This document shows positions 51,770 to 60,107 of a DNA stretch of 64,000 bases, in pieces. Within the stretch, counting starts at the first letter, position 1. Every line of letters starts with the position of its first letter. Below the pieces are notes generated by a model that did not search any database, was not told the origin of the DNA, and was given only the letters and a program-made list of their open reading frames with translations. Position numbers and translations under genes: made by a program. This DNA comes from Bordetella parapertussis. Lineage in GTDB: Bacteria; Pseudomonadota; Gammaproteobacteria; Burkholderiales; Burkholderiaceae_B. The stretch lies in the NCBI GenBank assembly GCA_945897365.1, contig CAMDFD010000013.1, positions 38,415 to 102,414 on the forward strand. The letters are read 5' to 3'.

Positions 51770-52459
51770 ATGATCTCTAAAATCGTGCCTGATTTGCAGG
51801 CAGCCATGGCAGGCATTCAGGACGGCTCGACCGTGCTGATTGGCGGCTTTGGCGGCGCAGGGCAACCCCATGAGCTGATTGATGGCTTAATCGAGCAGGG
51901 CGCGCGCGAGCTGACGATTGTCTGCAACAACGCCGGTTCGGGCGATACAGGGATTGCAGCGTTGTTGGCTTCGGGTCAAGTGCGTAAGATCATTTGTTCG
52001 TTCCCCCGTCAGTCGGATTCTCACGTCTTTGACGGACTTTATCGCGCTGGCAAACTCGAGCTCGAGCTTGTGCCTCAGGGCACGCTTGCTGAGCGCATTC
52101 GCGCCGGAGGCGCAGGGATTGGTGGATTTTTTACGCGCACCGCAGTCGGTACGCAGCTGGCCGAGGGCAAAGAGGTCCGCACCATCGATGGTCAAGACTA
52201 CATTTTAGAGGGCCCTATCAAGGCTGATGTCGCCGTGATCCGCGCGCATCGCGCCGACCGTTGGGGCAATCTTGTCTATCGTAAAACCGCACGTAATTTT
52301 TGTCCTGTCATGGCCACGGCCGCCAAGCTCACCATCGCGCAAGTCAATGAAATCGTCGAACTCGGCGAGCTCGATCCTGAGGCGATTGTGACGCCCGGTG
52401 TCTTTGTCAAGCGTGTTGTGTGCATTCCAGCCAAAGCAGTCAAAGCAGGTAAAGGTTAA
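51770..52459 (+). CDS. pcaI: 3-oxoadipate (3-oxoacid) CoA-transferase subunit A
   Basis: 229 residues, class I CoA-transferase alpha subunit. GSTVLIGGFGGAGQPHELIDGL is the CoA-binding loop, followed by LTIVCNNAGSGDTGIAALL, KIICSFPRQSDSHVFDGLY and AHRADRWGNLVYRKTARNFCP, which closely resemble PcaI. With subunit B it moves CoA from succinyl-CoA to 3-oxoadipate in aromatic degradation; acetoacetate-specific transferases (ScoA) are very similar. No other pca genes are nearby, so specificity remains open. It shares an upstream region with divergent mutS and lies 3 bases before subunit B. Confidence 0.88.
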   Translation: MISKIVPDLQAAMAGIQDGSTVLIGGFGGAGQPHELIDGLIEQGARELTIVCNNAGSGDTGIAALLASGQVRKIICSFPRQSDSHVFDGLYRAGKLELELVPQGTLAERIRAGGAGIGGFFTRTAVGTQLAEGKEVRTIDGQDYILEGPIKADVAVIRAHRADRWGNLVYRKTARNFCPVMATAAKLTIAQVNEIVELGELDPEAIVTPGVFVKRVVCIPAKAVKAGKG

Positions 52460-52462
52460 ACC

Positions 52463-53101
52463 ATGAAACGTATCTCTAGAGATGAGATCGCCGCCCGCGT
52501 GGCGCGCGATATTCCAGAAGGCGCAATCGTCAACCTCGGAATCGGTCTGCCGACCAAGGTCGCCAATTATTTGCCCAAAGACAAAGACATTTTTCTGCAA
52601 AGCGAAAACGGTGTGCTGGGCATGGGGCCCGCTCCCGCCGCTGGCGAAGAAGACTGGGATTTGATCAATGCGGGTAAGCAACCAGTGACCTTGTTGCCCG
52701 GTGGCAGCTATTTCCATCATGCCGATTCGTTTGCCATGATGCGTGGCGGCCACCTCGATATTTGTGTGCTCGGCGCGTTCCAAGTTGCGATCAATGGCGA
52801 CCTCGCCAACTGGTCTACCGGTGAGCCCGATGCGATTCCCGCAGTCGGCGGAGCGATGGATTTGGCCGCGGGTGCGAAAGACGTGTTTGTCATGATGGAG
52901 TTGCTCACTAAGGAGGGTCAGAGCAAGCTCGTCAAGCATTGTACGTATCCTCTGACGGGCCTTGCTTGTGTCTCTCGCGTCTACACTGACATCGCGGTCT
53001 TTCAGATCGAGACAGGCGGAGTGGTGCGCGTGGTGGACGACGTGTCTGGTGCAGGCGAACAAGAGTTGCGCCGACTGACTGGGCTTGATCTGGTTTTTTA
53101 G
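52463..53101 (+). CDS. pcaJ: 3-oxoadipate (3-oxoacid) CoA-transferase subunit B
   Basis: 212 residues. The beta subunit carries the catalytic Glu in FLQSENGVLGMGPAP, which forms the glutamyl-CoA intermediate. GAIVNLGIGLPTKVANYLP, GSYFHHADSFAMMRGGHLDICVLGAFQV and AIPAVGGAMDLAAGAKDVFVMM agree with PcaJ/ScoB. It is directly linked to subunit A and ends 33 bases before the convergent cysE stop. Confidence 0.9.
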   Translation: MKRISRDEIAARVARDIPEGAIVNLGIGLPTKVANYLPKDKDIFLQSENGVLGMGPAPAAGEEDWDLINAGKQPVTLLPGGSYFHHADSFAMMRGGHLDICVLGAFQVAINGDLANWSTGEPDAIPAVGGAMDLAAGAKDVFVMMELLTKEGQSKLVKHCTYPLTGLACVSRVYTDIAVFQIETGGVVRVVDDVSGAGEQELRRLTGLDLVF

Positions 53102-53134
53102 CCTTTGTGCGAAGTGGTTCGCCCACAGCCCCGG

Positions 53135-53884
53135 TTACTCATCCACAATCTTAGTCAGTTTCTTTGTATCCAGTGGCGGTGAGGCATCCTGAATTTTGGA
53201 GCCCATCGCCTCAAGCGACTGACATAGGTTTGAGATCCGTTCATCTTGTCTGGCCACATGCGTGATCAGCTCGTTTAAAACCTTATTCAAAGGATCTGCC
53301 GCACCTGGGTCGACCGCATAGGCGGCCATCAATATAGCGGGGATGACAGAGGAGGTCTGCTCCTCATCGTCTTTTTCAATGATGCGCGCAGGATTGCCCA
53401 CCGCCGTCGCATGTGCCGGTACCGGCTTGACCACCACAGCATTCGAGCCAATGCGGGCGCCATCGCCCACGACAAAGCCACCTAGCACTTGCGCACCTGC
53501 ACCCACCACTACGCCTTTGCCAAGCGTCGGGTGCCGCTTGGCGCCCTTGTAGAGGCGTGTGCCGCCGAGCGTGACGCCCTGATAGATGGTGCAATCATCG
53601 CCGATCTCTGCAGTCTCACCGATCACGACGCCGAAACCGTGGTCGATAAAGACTCGGTGGCCAATTTTTGCGCCAGGGTGAATCTCGATGCCAGTCAACA
53701 TACGACTTAGGTGCGAGATAAAGCGTCCCAGCCAATAACAATGAGCATTCCACAAGCGATGCGCCAAGCGATGCGCCATGAGGGCATGCAAGCCTGGATA
53801 GCATGTGAGGACCTCGAGCTTGCTGCGCGCGGCAGGGTCTCGCTCCAAAATGCAGGCGATGTCTTCACGTAGATGTTTAAACAT
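53135..53884 (-). CDS. cysE: Serine O-acetyltransferase
   Basis: 249 residues. The N-terminal helical part is MFKHLREDIACILERDPAARSKLEV; the left-handed beta-helix has hexapeptide repeats (IHPGAKIGHRVFIDHGFGVVIGETAEIGDDCTIYQGVTLGG) with the catalytic His in DHGFGVVIGET, and the acetyl-CoA region KRHPTLGKGVVVGAGAQVLG. It makes O-acetylserine for cysteine. The C-terminal extension of about 70 residues after GNPARIIEKDDEEQ is longer than usual and contains a helix of possible coiled-coil type. I chose the ATG at 53884; an in-frame start at 54109 would lie inside trmJ. The gene follows trmJ, a frequent pair near iscR in proteobacteria. Confidence 0.93.
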   Translation of the reverse strand: MFKHLREDIACILERDPAARSKLEVLTCYPGLHALMAHRLAHRLWNAHCYWLGRFISHLSRMLTGIEIHPGAKIGHRVFIDHGFGVVIGETAEIGDDCTIYQGVTLGGTRLYKGAKRHPTLGKGVVVGAGAQVLGGFVVGDGARIGSNAVVVKPVPAHATAVGNPARIIEKDDEEQTSSVIPAILMAAYAVDPGAADPLNKVLNELITHVARQDERISNLCQSLEAMGSKIQDASPPLDTKKLTKIVDE

Positions 53885-53931
53885 ATCTTTGATGCTACCG
53901 CAGACGAGAATATCGCCTGATAGTAACCAGC

Positions 53932-54756
53932 TTATGAAGATGGTTTGTTTTTGCGGGCCGTCGCAATCATGGCGGTACAGACGCCGCGCATCATGTCGAC
54001 TTCGTCTTTGCTCAAATCTGTTCGATTGAGCAAGTGACGCATGCGGGGCATCAGTTTTTTGGGATGTTCGGGATCCAGAAAGCGCACGGCCTCGAGTGCC
54101 TCCTGCCAATGTGTGAGCAAGGCCTGGACCGCCTCGCCGCTGGCGGGCTGGCTGCCAGGGTGCTTGGCGGGCGGCTTTGGCTGAAGCAGCGAAACAGAGG
54201 GGGCGCTGATCTCTGCCGCAGGGCTACTCAGCGCGTAGCCGCCTTGCAGCAGGGCGTAGCGCAATTCCCAGGCGCCTAGTTGCATGGCTTGGGAAACATT
54301 GAGTGAGCTGTAGGCGGGATTGGCAGGGATATGGCAGACGCGATGACAGAGCGCGATATGCTCGTTGGTCAGTCCTGAGCGTTCTGTACCCACTACGAGG
54401 GCCACACAGCCCTCAGGATGCTCGCGCAGGTGCCTTTGGGCTAAGTGCGCAGCCTCTCGGATGTCGCAGGCAGGCGGGCCAAGCTCGCGTTCCCGAGCTG
54501 TCAGGGCAAAAGCGAGCGTAACCGGCGCCAAAGCATCTTTAAGACTGTTAAAGGTTTTTGCCCCCGCCAGCACATCGCCTGCACCACTGGCCAAAGCGAT
54601 CGCTTCGGGCTGAGTGGTGATTTCAGGGGTTTTCGGAGCAACGAGCACCAGGTTTTCAAACCCCATCGTTTTGATCGCACGCGAGGCCGAACCGACGTTT
54701 CCGGGGTGGCTTGGCTCGGTCATAATGAAGCGAACACGGGAAAAATCGGAAGTCAT
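53932..54756 (-). CDS. trmJ: tRNA (cytidine/uridine-32-2'-O)-methyltransferase TrmJ
   Basis: 274 residues of the SPOUT (TrmH) class. MTEPSHPGNVGSASRAIKTMGFENLVLV is motif 1 with the catalytic Arg, VALVVGTERSGLTNEHIALCHRV is motif 2, and HIPANPAYSSLNVSQAMQLGAWEL is the knotted motif 3 that binds S-adenosylmethionine. The C-terminal helical extension (about 200-274) matches TrmJ. It methylates the 2'-O of position 32 in several tRNAs. suhB diverges 37 bases away, as in many proteobacteria. Confidence 0.93.
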   Translation of the reverse strand: MTSDFSRVRFIMTEPSHPGNVGSASRAIKTMGFENLVLVAPKTPEITTQPEAIALASGAGDVLAGAKTFNSLKDALAPVTLAFALTARERELGPPACDIREAAHLAQRHLREHPEGCVALVVGTERSGLTNEHIALCHRVCHIPANPAYSSLNVSQAMQLGAWELRYALLQGGYALSSPAAEISAPSVSLLQPKPPAKHPGSQPASGEAVQALLTHWQEALEAVRFLDPEHPKKLMPRMRHLLNRTDLSKDEVDMMRGVCTAMIATARKNKPSS

Positions 54757-54793
54757 TTAAAATTCTGCTTTGCTTAATAGAAAAACTACGCTC

Positions 54794-55585
54794 ATGCACC
54801 CGATGCTTAATACCGCCATTAAGGCGGCCCGGCGCGCCGGAACCATTATCAACCGTGGGAGTCTTGAACTCGATCGGTTACAAATCGCCCGCAAAGGCCC
54901 TAGAGATTATGTCACGGAAGTCGACCGTGCCGCAGAGGAGGCCATCATTGATGTGCTGCGTACTGCTTACCCTGACCACGCCTTTTTGGGTGAGGAATCC
55001 GGACATCAGGGTGGCGACACGCCCGAGGGTGCATTGGCCCCCAATGAATGGGTGATCGATCCCTTGGATGGTACGACCAACTTTATCCACGGTTTGCCGA
55101 CTTACGCGGTTTCCATCGCCCTACGACAGTTCGGTCAGGTGACGCAAGCCGTGATTTACGATCCTTCGCGTAATGAGCTTTTTACCGCGAGCCGCGGCGG
55201 TGGCGCGTTTCTCAACGATCGCAGGATGCGCGTTTCAACTCAGCTCAAATTTCACGATGTGTTGCTGGGTGCCGCCTGGCCTGGTTCTATCGGACCCGAT
55301 GAGCTGTCACAGCCTCGCTTTATGGAGATGGCACGCGGTTGCGCAGGCGTGCGCCGTACGGGTTCTTCGGTGCTTGATATGGCGTATGTGGCGGCAGGTC
55401 GGATGGACGGTTTCTGCGGTCTGGGTCTCAAACAGTGGGATATGGCCGCTGCCAGCCTGATGGTCCTCGAGGCCGGCGGCTTAATTGGTGACCTGCAGGG
55501 TGAACAAACTTGGATGGAATCAGGTAACGTGATTGCCGCGACGCCTAAAATCTTTACGCAAATGCTGGGCTATTTGCGCGGCTAA
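54794..55585 (+). CDS. suhB: Inositol-1-monophosphatase family protein SuhB
   Basis: 263 residues. The metal-binding signature is WVIDPLDGTTNFIHGLP, with the earlier Glu in FLGEESG and the later Asp in GLKQWDMAAASLMVLEAGG. DYVTEVDRAAEEAI is also conserved. The enzyme cleaves inositol phosphates and, in E. coli, also acts in rRNA antitermination complexes. I used the ATG at 54794 (MHPMLNTAIKAARRAG), the family start; a start at 54770 has no support. A hairpin (55629-55653) follows before the convergent lpxH. Confidence 0.94.
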   Translation: MHPMLNTAIKAARRAGTIINRGSLELDRLQIARKGPRDYVTEVDRAAEEAIIDVLRTAYPDHAFLGEESGHQGGDTPEGALAPNEWVIDPLDGTTNFIHGLPTYAVSIALRQFGQVTQAVIYDPSRNELFTASRGGGAFLNDRRMRVSTQLKFHDVLLGAAWPGSIGPDELSQPRFMEMARGCAGVRRTGSSVLDMAYVAAGRMDGFCGLGLKQWDMAAASLMVLEAGGLIGDLQGEQTWMESGNVIAATPKIFTQMLGYLRG

Positions 55586-55628
55586 GGTCTAAGGGTTTTA
55601 GACTAAAGGCTTCAGACTAAAGGAGACA

Positions 55629-55653
55629 GCCTAAAGCGCGATGCGCTTTAGGC
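55629..55653. terminator. 11-bp hairpin between suhB and lpxH
   Basis: GCCTAAAGCGC (55629-55639) pairs perfectly with GCGCTTTAGGC (55643-55653) over a 3-base loop. The lpxH stop lies inside. No long T tract follows on either strand, so termination may be partial. Two copies of AGACTAAAGG lie just upstream. Confidence 0.55.
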
Positions 55654-56433
55654 CTGATCCAGATCAAACAGCGCCGGGCCTTCCTCATCGATCACCATCC
55701 AGCCCCCGCGCATCTTGCCCTGCGGTGCGGTTGGCTCGCAATCCCAGTCTGGCAGTACCCAACGTTCACAGATACGACCGTCCACGTTCAGTACATTGCG
55801 ACCGGGACGATGCGTGTGTCCATGAATCACGAGGGAGACATTCGCGCTACGAATCGCTGCAGCCACGGCGTCGGCATTGACATCCATGATCTCCATCGAT
55901 TTGGTTTGGTTGGCTACCATGCTTTCGCCGCGTGCTTGAGCGGCCATGCTCAGTCGCTCGGGAATACTCTTGGCTAAAAAGCCAGATTGCCAGGTCGGAT
56001 TGCGCACCATGGCTCTGAACTGCTGATAGGCCACATCGTCGGTGCAGTATTCATCACCATGGCTCAGCAGCATCGTGCGGCCACCGATCGTGACCAGTAC
56101 CTGCTCAGGTAATAAATGAGCGCCTAGGCCAGCAGCGAGTGCGCCACCCATTAAAAAGTCGCGGTTCCCCCTTCCTAGCCAAACGGGAATCTGCGCCGCA
56201 CAGGCTTTGATCGCCATCAGGTCCCGAGCGAGCCAGGGGGGCGCGACGACAGCGACATCGTCACCGATCCATGCATCGAAAATGTCACCCGGCAACAGCA
56301 AGGCCTTGGCCTCGCTGGCGGCGAGCTTTAGAAAATCACGGAAAGCTTCTGCGGTGCCGGTTGTGTGCTGCCCCAGGTGTACATCAGAGGCGAGCCAGAC
56401 CGGCCCGTCGAGTTCGATCTTATTCAAGGACAA
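55648..56433 (-). CDS. lpxH: UDP-2,3-diacylglucosamine diphosphatase
   Basis: 261 residues, calcineurin-like metallophosphatase. The dimetal site is made from LASDVHLGQH, LLLPGDIFDAWIGDD, WLGRGNRDFLMGG, LLSHGDEYC and the final VIHGHTHRPGRNVL. LpxH removes UMP from UDP-2,3-diacylglucosamine to give lipid X in lipid A synthesis, at the inner face of the membrane. The 5' end overlaps the upstream cyclophilin gene by 14 bases, so they are translated from one message. Confidence 0.93.
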   Translation of the reverse strand: MSLNKIELDGPVWLASDVHLGQHTTGTAEAFRDFLKLAASEAKALLLPGDIFDAWIGDDVAVVAPPWLARDLMAIKACAAQIPVWLGRGNRDFLMGGALAAGLGAHLLPEQVLVTIGGRTMLLSHGDEYCTDDVAYQQFRAMVRNPTWQSGFLAKSIPERLSMAAQARGESMVANQTKSMEIMDVNADAVAAAIRSANVSLVIHGHTHRPGRNVLNVDGRICERWVLPDWDCEPTAPQGKMRGGWMVIDEEGPALFDLDQA

Positions 56434-57058
56434 CTGCCTTTGTAATCACAACATCGTTGGTCGGTACATTTTGATGAAAGCCGCTGTTAGCAGTGGGGAC
56501 ACCTTTCATTTTGTCGATCACATCCTGACCTTCGACAACCTCGCCAAACACGGCGTAGCCCCAGCCCTGTGCAGTCGGCGCAGTGTGGTTCAGAAAGTCG
56601 TTGTTCGCGACGTTAATAAAAAACTGTGCAGTCGCTGAGTGAGGATCGCTGGTGCGCGCCATGGCAAGCGTGTACTTGTTGTTTTTCAGACCATTGTTGG
56701 CCTCGTTTTCCACGGTGGCCTTGGTGGGCTTTTGCTTAAGGCCTGGCTCAAAACCACCACCCTGAATCATGAACCCATCGATCACGCGATGGAAAATCGT
56801 CCCGTCAAAAAAACCGTCTTTGACATAGGCTAGAAAGTTCGCCACAGTCTTAGGGGCTTTTTCAGCGTTGAGAGAAATAATAAAGTCGCCCTGGTTGGTG
56901 GACATTTTGACGCGTGGTGCTGTGCTCATGGAAGTAACGCCTTGTTTTTGAGTCGAGTTGGAGGGAGAGGCCGCTTGGGCCGATAAAGACACTAGCGGAA
57001 TCATACCGACCAGTGCGAGGCCGCGCATCAAGCGCAACCCATAAGAGAAAATCGTCAT
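56420..57058 (-). CDS. Cyclophilin-type peptidyl-prolyl isomerase with signal peptide
   Basis: 212 residues. Residues 1 to about 30 form a likely signal peptide (LMRGLALVGMIPLVSLSAQAA), then a linker and a complete cyclophilin domain from about 48: TNQGDFIISLNAEKAPKTVANFLAYV, IFHRVIDGFMIQGGGF, and AMARTSDPHSATAQFFINVANNDFLN with the catalytic Arg in FHRVI. It would speed proline isomerisation in the periplasm. An internal ATG at 56929 (MSTAPRVKMSTNQGDF) would give a cytoplasmic form of usual PpiB length. Relatives often carry separate periplasmic and cytoplasmic copies in tandem; only one is present here. It overlaps the TPR gene by 4 bases. Confidence 0.88.
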   Translation of the reverse strand: MTIFSYGLRLMRGLALVGMIPLVSLSAQAASPSNSTQKQGVTSMSTAPRVKMSTNQGDFIISLNAEKAPKTVANFLAYVKDGFFDGTIFHRVIDGFMIQGGGFEPGLKQKPTKATVENEANNGLKNNKYTLAMARTSDPHSATAQFFINVANNDFLNHTAPTAQGWGYAVFGEVVEGQDVIDKMKGVPTANSGFHQNVPTNDVVITKAVVLE

Positions 57059-57846
57059 TTCGGGGCATCCTCAAGTAGGTCTTTCACTCGTTTAATTTTT
57101 GGCGCCAAGCCTGGGACGCCAGCCTGTGCCGCACGTTGGTAGGCGCGCAGTGCAAGATTGAGTTGAACGTCGCCAAGATTGGCGAGTGCAATGGGGTATT
57201 TTGGATTAATCATGACGGCCATCTCAAGCGCGCGCCTGGCTTGTTCAAGCTCGTTGCGCTTGACGTAAAGCGCGGCGAGGTTGTTCCAAGGCTCTGGCAG
57301 CTCGGGAAAACGGGTCGTCATCTGAAGGTAGACGGACTCGGCTTCATTAGGCCGGTTCATTTCGGCCAAGATACGGGCATGCAAAAACATGAGTTGCACA
57401 TCGGTGCCTGGGGTATGACGCAGGGCTTCAACAGCCTGACGCGCCTCTACCGTTTGGAGCGCTTCTTTAAGTCGACCTGCACGAATCAAACCATCGATGC
57501 GCTGAGAGATTTCGGTCGGTGAGAGTGGAATGCTGGTGTCTACGGAGGGGGCCAGCGCCTCAAGAAGCCTGGCTAAGCCGTCCCAGCCGCCATCGGGGAC
57601 CTTGTCTCCAAGGACTGTGTTGGCTGTGCTGGGGACCGCAGAGGGCATGGTGTTGCGAAGCGATTGATTGCCGCTTATCTCAGTCGGATCGTTTGCCAAA
57701 GGATTGATCGTGGCAGGTGTGCTCCCACCCAAATTCATTTGGGCGAGCGCAGCCCCTGGGATCGACACCGGCAGGCACAATGCCATGGCTGTGGCGACCC
57801 ATGCCGCCATGTTTGTGATCGAACGCGTACTTTTCGCCAACTTCAA
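57055..57846 (-). CDS. Exported TPR-repeat protein
   Basis: 263 residues. An N-terminal signal is likely (AWVATAMALCLPVSIPGAALAQ, ending near 36). A Ser/Thr/Pro-rich segment follows, and from about 115 to 250 there are three or four tetratricopeptide repeats (RIDGLIRAGRLKEALQTVEARQ, LHARILAEMNRPNEAESVYLQM, PWNNLAALYVKRNELEQARRALEMAV, ALANLGDVQLNLALRAYQRAA). TPR proteins bind other proteins; no enzyme motif is present. It heads an operon with cyclophilin and lpxH and diverges from cysS, an arrangement conserved in Burkholderiales. Its partner is unknown. Confidence 0.87.
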   Translation of the reverse strand: MKLAKSTRSITNMAAWVATAMALCLPVSIPGAALAQMNLGGSTPATINPLANDPTEISGNQSLRNTMPSAVPSTANTVLGDKVPDGGWDGLARLLEALAPSVDTSIPLSPTEISQRIDGLIRAGRLKEALQTVEARQAVEALRHTPGTDVQLMFLHARILAEMNRPNEAESVYLQMTTRFPELPEPWNNLAALYVKRNELEQARRALEMAVMINPKYPIALANLGDVQLNLALRAYQRAAQAGVPGLAPKIKRVKDLLEDAPK

Positions 57847-57914
57847 GTCGTGGAACCCTCAATTGCTATACTTGTAGAACTACATTTTAGCCCTGCTTTT
57901 GACTGACCACACGC

Positions 57915-59420
57915 ATGCTACAGATCTACGACTCATTGTCCCGCTCCAAGCGCCCATTTCGCCCGGTACAGCCCGGCAAAGTAGGGCTTTATGTGTGTGG
58001 AATGACGGTATACGACTATTGCCATCTGGGACATGCCAGGATGCTGGTCAGCTTTGACGTCGTGCAGCGATGGCTGCGTGCCTCGGGTTATCAGGTGCAA
58101 TATGTACGTAATATTACTGATATCGATGACAAAATCATCAGACGCGCGGTCGAAACCAACCGCCGCTTGGGTGAAGTGACTTCCTATTTCATCGATGCGA
58201 TGCATGCCGACGAGCGTGCCTTGTCCGTGCAGCTGCCTGATGCGCAACCCCGCGCGACCGAGTATGTCGGCGATATGCTTGACATCATCGGCAAGCTCGA
58301 ACAAAAAGGGCTGGCCTATCACGCGGTCGATGGCGATGTAAATTTCGCCGTCCGCGAGTTTCCGGAGTACGGCAAGTTGTCGGGCAAGTCGCTTGACGAC
58401 TTGCGCGCCGGTGAGCGTGTGGCTGTAGTCTCTTCCAAGCGCGACCCGCTTGACTTTGTTCTGTGGAAATCCGCCAAAGAGCACGAGCCTGCCGACACGC
58501 GCTGGGACTCGCCCTATGGCTGGGGTCGACCTGGCTGGCACATCGAGTGTTCGGCGATGAGTAAAGCACTGCTTGGTTTGCCCCTGGACATCCATGGTGG
58601 TGGTCCGGACCTCAAGTTCCCGCATCATGAAAACGAAATCGCTCAGACTGAGGGGGCGTTTGAAGGGACGCTGGCCAACAACTGGATGCATTGCGGTCCG
58701 TTGATGGTCGATGCAGAAAAAATGTCCAAGTCTCTGGGCAATTTTCGTACGATCCGTCAAACCATTGGCGTGCTAGACGAGGCTTCCAAGCAAGGACAGC
58801 CCGCCGTCACCGAGTCGGCTGAGTACGAGGTCAATCCGCGCGAAGCCGAAATGCTGCGTTTCTTTATCGTGCGCAATCATTATCGCAGTGCACAAAACTA
58901 CGCACCGGACAATTTGATCGACGCGCAGCTGTCGCTTGATCGGCTTTATCAGACGCTGCAAAATTGCCCGCCTTCGGGTGGCACGGTCGCCATTGACTGG
59001 CAGGCACCGCAGGCGCTGGCCTTTCGCGAGGCGATGAACGACGACTTTAATAGCGCGGGCGCTGTCGCGGCCTTGTTCGAGCTGGCCAGCGAGGTCAATC
59101 GCAATAAAAGCGCCGCTTTATCGGCCCAGCTTAAAACACTCGCCGAGCTGCTGGGACTCCTGCAAAAAGACCCAATGGTCTATTTTCAGAGCCCGACACG
59201 CTATACCCGTCGCGCGATCGAACAGGGTGCCGCGAGTGAGGACGCCAGTATTTCTGCCGCGCTTTCCGAGTCTGAGATCGAAGCTTTGATCTTGGCCCGT
59301 GCGCAAGCCAAGTCGGCGAAAAATTTCGCCGTTGCCGACCAGATTCGTGCGAAACTGAAAAACGCAGGAGTCGAGCTTGATGACAAGCCCGGTGGCCTGA
59401 CTCAGTGGCGTCGTGCCTAA
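57915..59420 (+). CDS. cysS: Cysteinyl-tRNA synthetase
   Basis: 501 residues, class I synthetase. The HIGH-type motif is HLGH in GMTVYDYCHLGHARM, the zinc-binding Cys of the active site is in LYVCGMT, and WHIECSAMSKALLG plus HHENEIAQTEG complete the zinc and substrate site. The KMSKS loop is exact in AEKMSKSLGNF. The C-terminal anticodon region ends with FAVADQIRAKLKNAGVELDD. The length is somewhat above the usual 460, from inserts near 290 and 430. It loads Cys onto tRNA-Cys. The glycosylase gene follows within 10 bases. Confidence 0.96.
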   Translation: MLQIYDSLSRSKRPFRPVQPGKVGLYVCGMTVYDYCHLGHARMLVSFDVVQRWLRASGYQVQYVRNITDIDDKIIRRAVETNRRLGEVTSYFIDAMHADERALSVQLPDAQPRATEYVGDMLDIIGKLEQKGLAYHAVDGDVNFAVREFPEYGKLSGKSLDDLRAGERVAVVSSKRDPLDFVLWKSAKEHEPADTRWDSPYGWGRPGWHIECSAMSKALLGLPLDIHGGGPDLKFPHHENEIAQTEGAFEGTLANNWMHCGPLMVDAEKMSKSLGNFRTIRQTIGVLDEASKQGQPAVTESAEYEVNPREAEMLRFFIVRNHYRSAQNYAPDNLIDAQLSLDRLYQTLQNCPPSGGTVAIDWQAPQALAFREAMNDDFNSAGAVAALFELASEVNRNKSAALSAQLKTLAELLGLLQKDPMVYFQSPTRYTRRAIEQGAASEDASISAALSESEIEALILARAQAKSAKNFAVADQIRAKLKNAGVELDDKPGGLTQWRRA

Positions 59421-59430
59421 GGTCTATTCC

Positions 59431-60075
59431 ATGCCTAGTTCTGATATTGCTCAAGGTAAACCTGATTACTGGGATTCGGCGACCGCTCAATTGATGCGGC
59501 GTGACCGGATCATGAAAAAAATTATTCCTAAGTACCCGGATATTTTTCTGACCTCACGCGGCAATCCTTTTGTGACACTCGCCCGCTCGATCATCGGTCA
59601 ACAAATTTCTGTCAAAGCAGCAGAATCGGTTTGGCAAAAGTTTTTGCTTGAGTGCGGCAAGCGCCCAACCCCTTCAAGTGTTCAGGCTGCTGGCGTGGAT
59701 CGCCTTCGAGCGGCTGGACTTTCTGGGAGAAAGTGCGAGTACGTCCTTGATCTTTCAACACATTTTCTCGACAAGCTCGTGCGGCCTCAAAAATGGGCCA
59801 GCATGGAAGACGAGGAAGTGATCGTCGAGTTGACGAACATTCGCGGTATCGGTCGTTGGACAGCAGAAATGTTTTTGATTTTTAATCTTCAGCGGCCCAA
59901 TATCTTGCCAATTGATGATGCGGGACTATTAAAAGCAATCTCGTTACACTATTTCAGCGGTGAGCCCGTCTCCCGCTTTGAAGCTCGAGAAGTGGCCCAG
60001 GGATGGCAACCGTGGTGCACGGTCGCGACTTGGTATTTATGGCGATGCTTGGATCCCACTCCGGTGGAATACTAA
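59431..60075 (+). CDS. DNA-3-methyladenine glycosylase II-like (HhH-GPD)
   Basis: 214 residues from the ATG at 59431 (a GTG at 59413 would overlap cysS). The HhH-GPD fold shows in PFVTLARSIIGQQISVKAAESVWQKF, the helix-hairpin-helix LTNIRGIGRWTAEMFLIF, and the catalytic Asp in LPIDDAGLLKAI. It resembles AlkA-type glycosylases that remove alkylated purines, but lacks the N-terminal Ada/AlkA domain. No iron-sulfur cluster Cys motif is present. It lies between cysS and accA, an order seen in Burkholderiales. Confidence 0.9.
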   Translation: MPSSDIAQGKPDYWDSATAQLMRRDRIMKKIIPKYPDIFLTSRGNPFVTLARSIIGQQISVKAAESVWQKFLLECGKRPTPSSVQAAGVDRLRAAGLSGRKCEYVLDLSTHFLDKLVRPQKWASMEDEEVIVELTNIRGIGRWTAEMFLIFNLQRPNILPIDDAGLLKAISLHYFSGEPVSRFEAREVAQGWQPWCTVATWYLWRCLDPTPVEY

Positions 60076-60107
60076 GTACGCCTAGGATTAAATGAGCACA
60101 TATAGAC

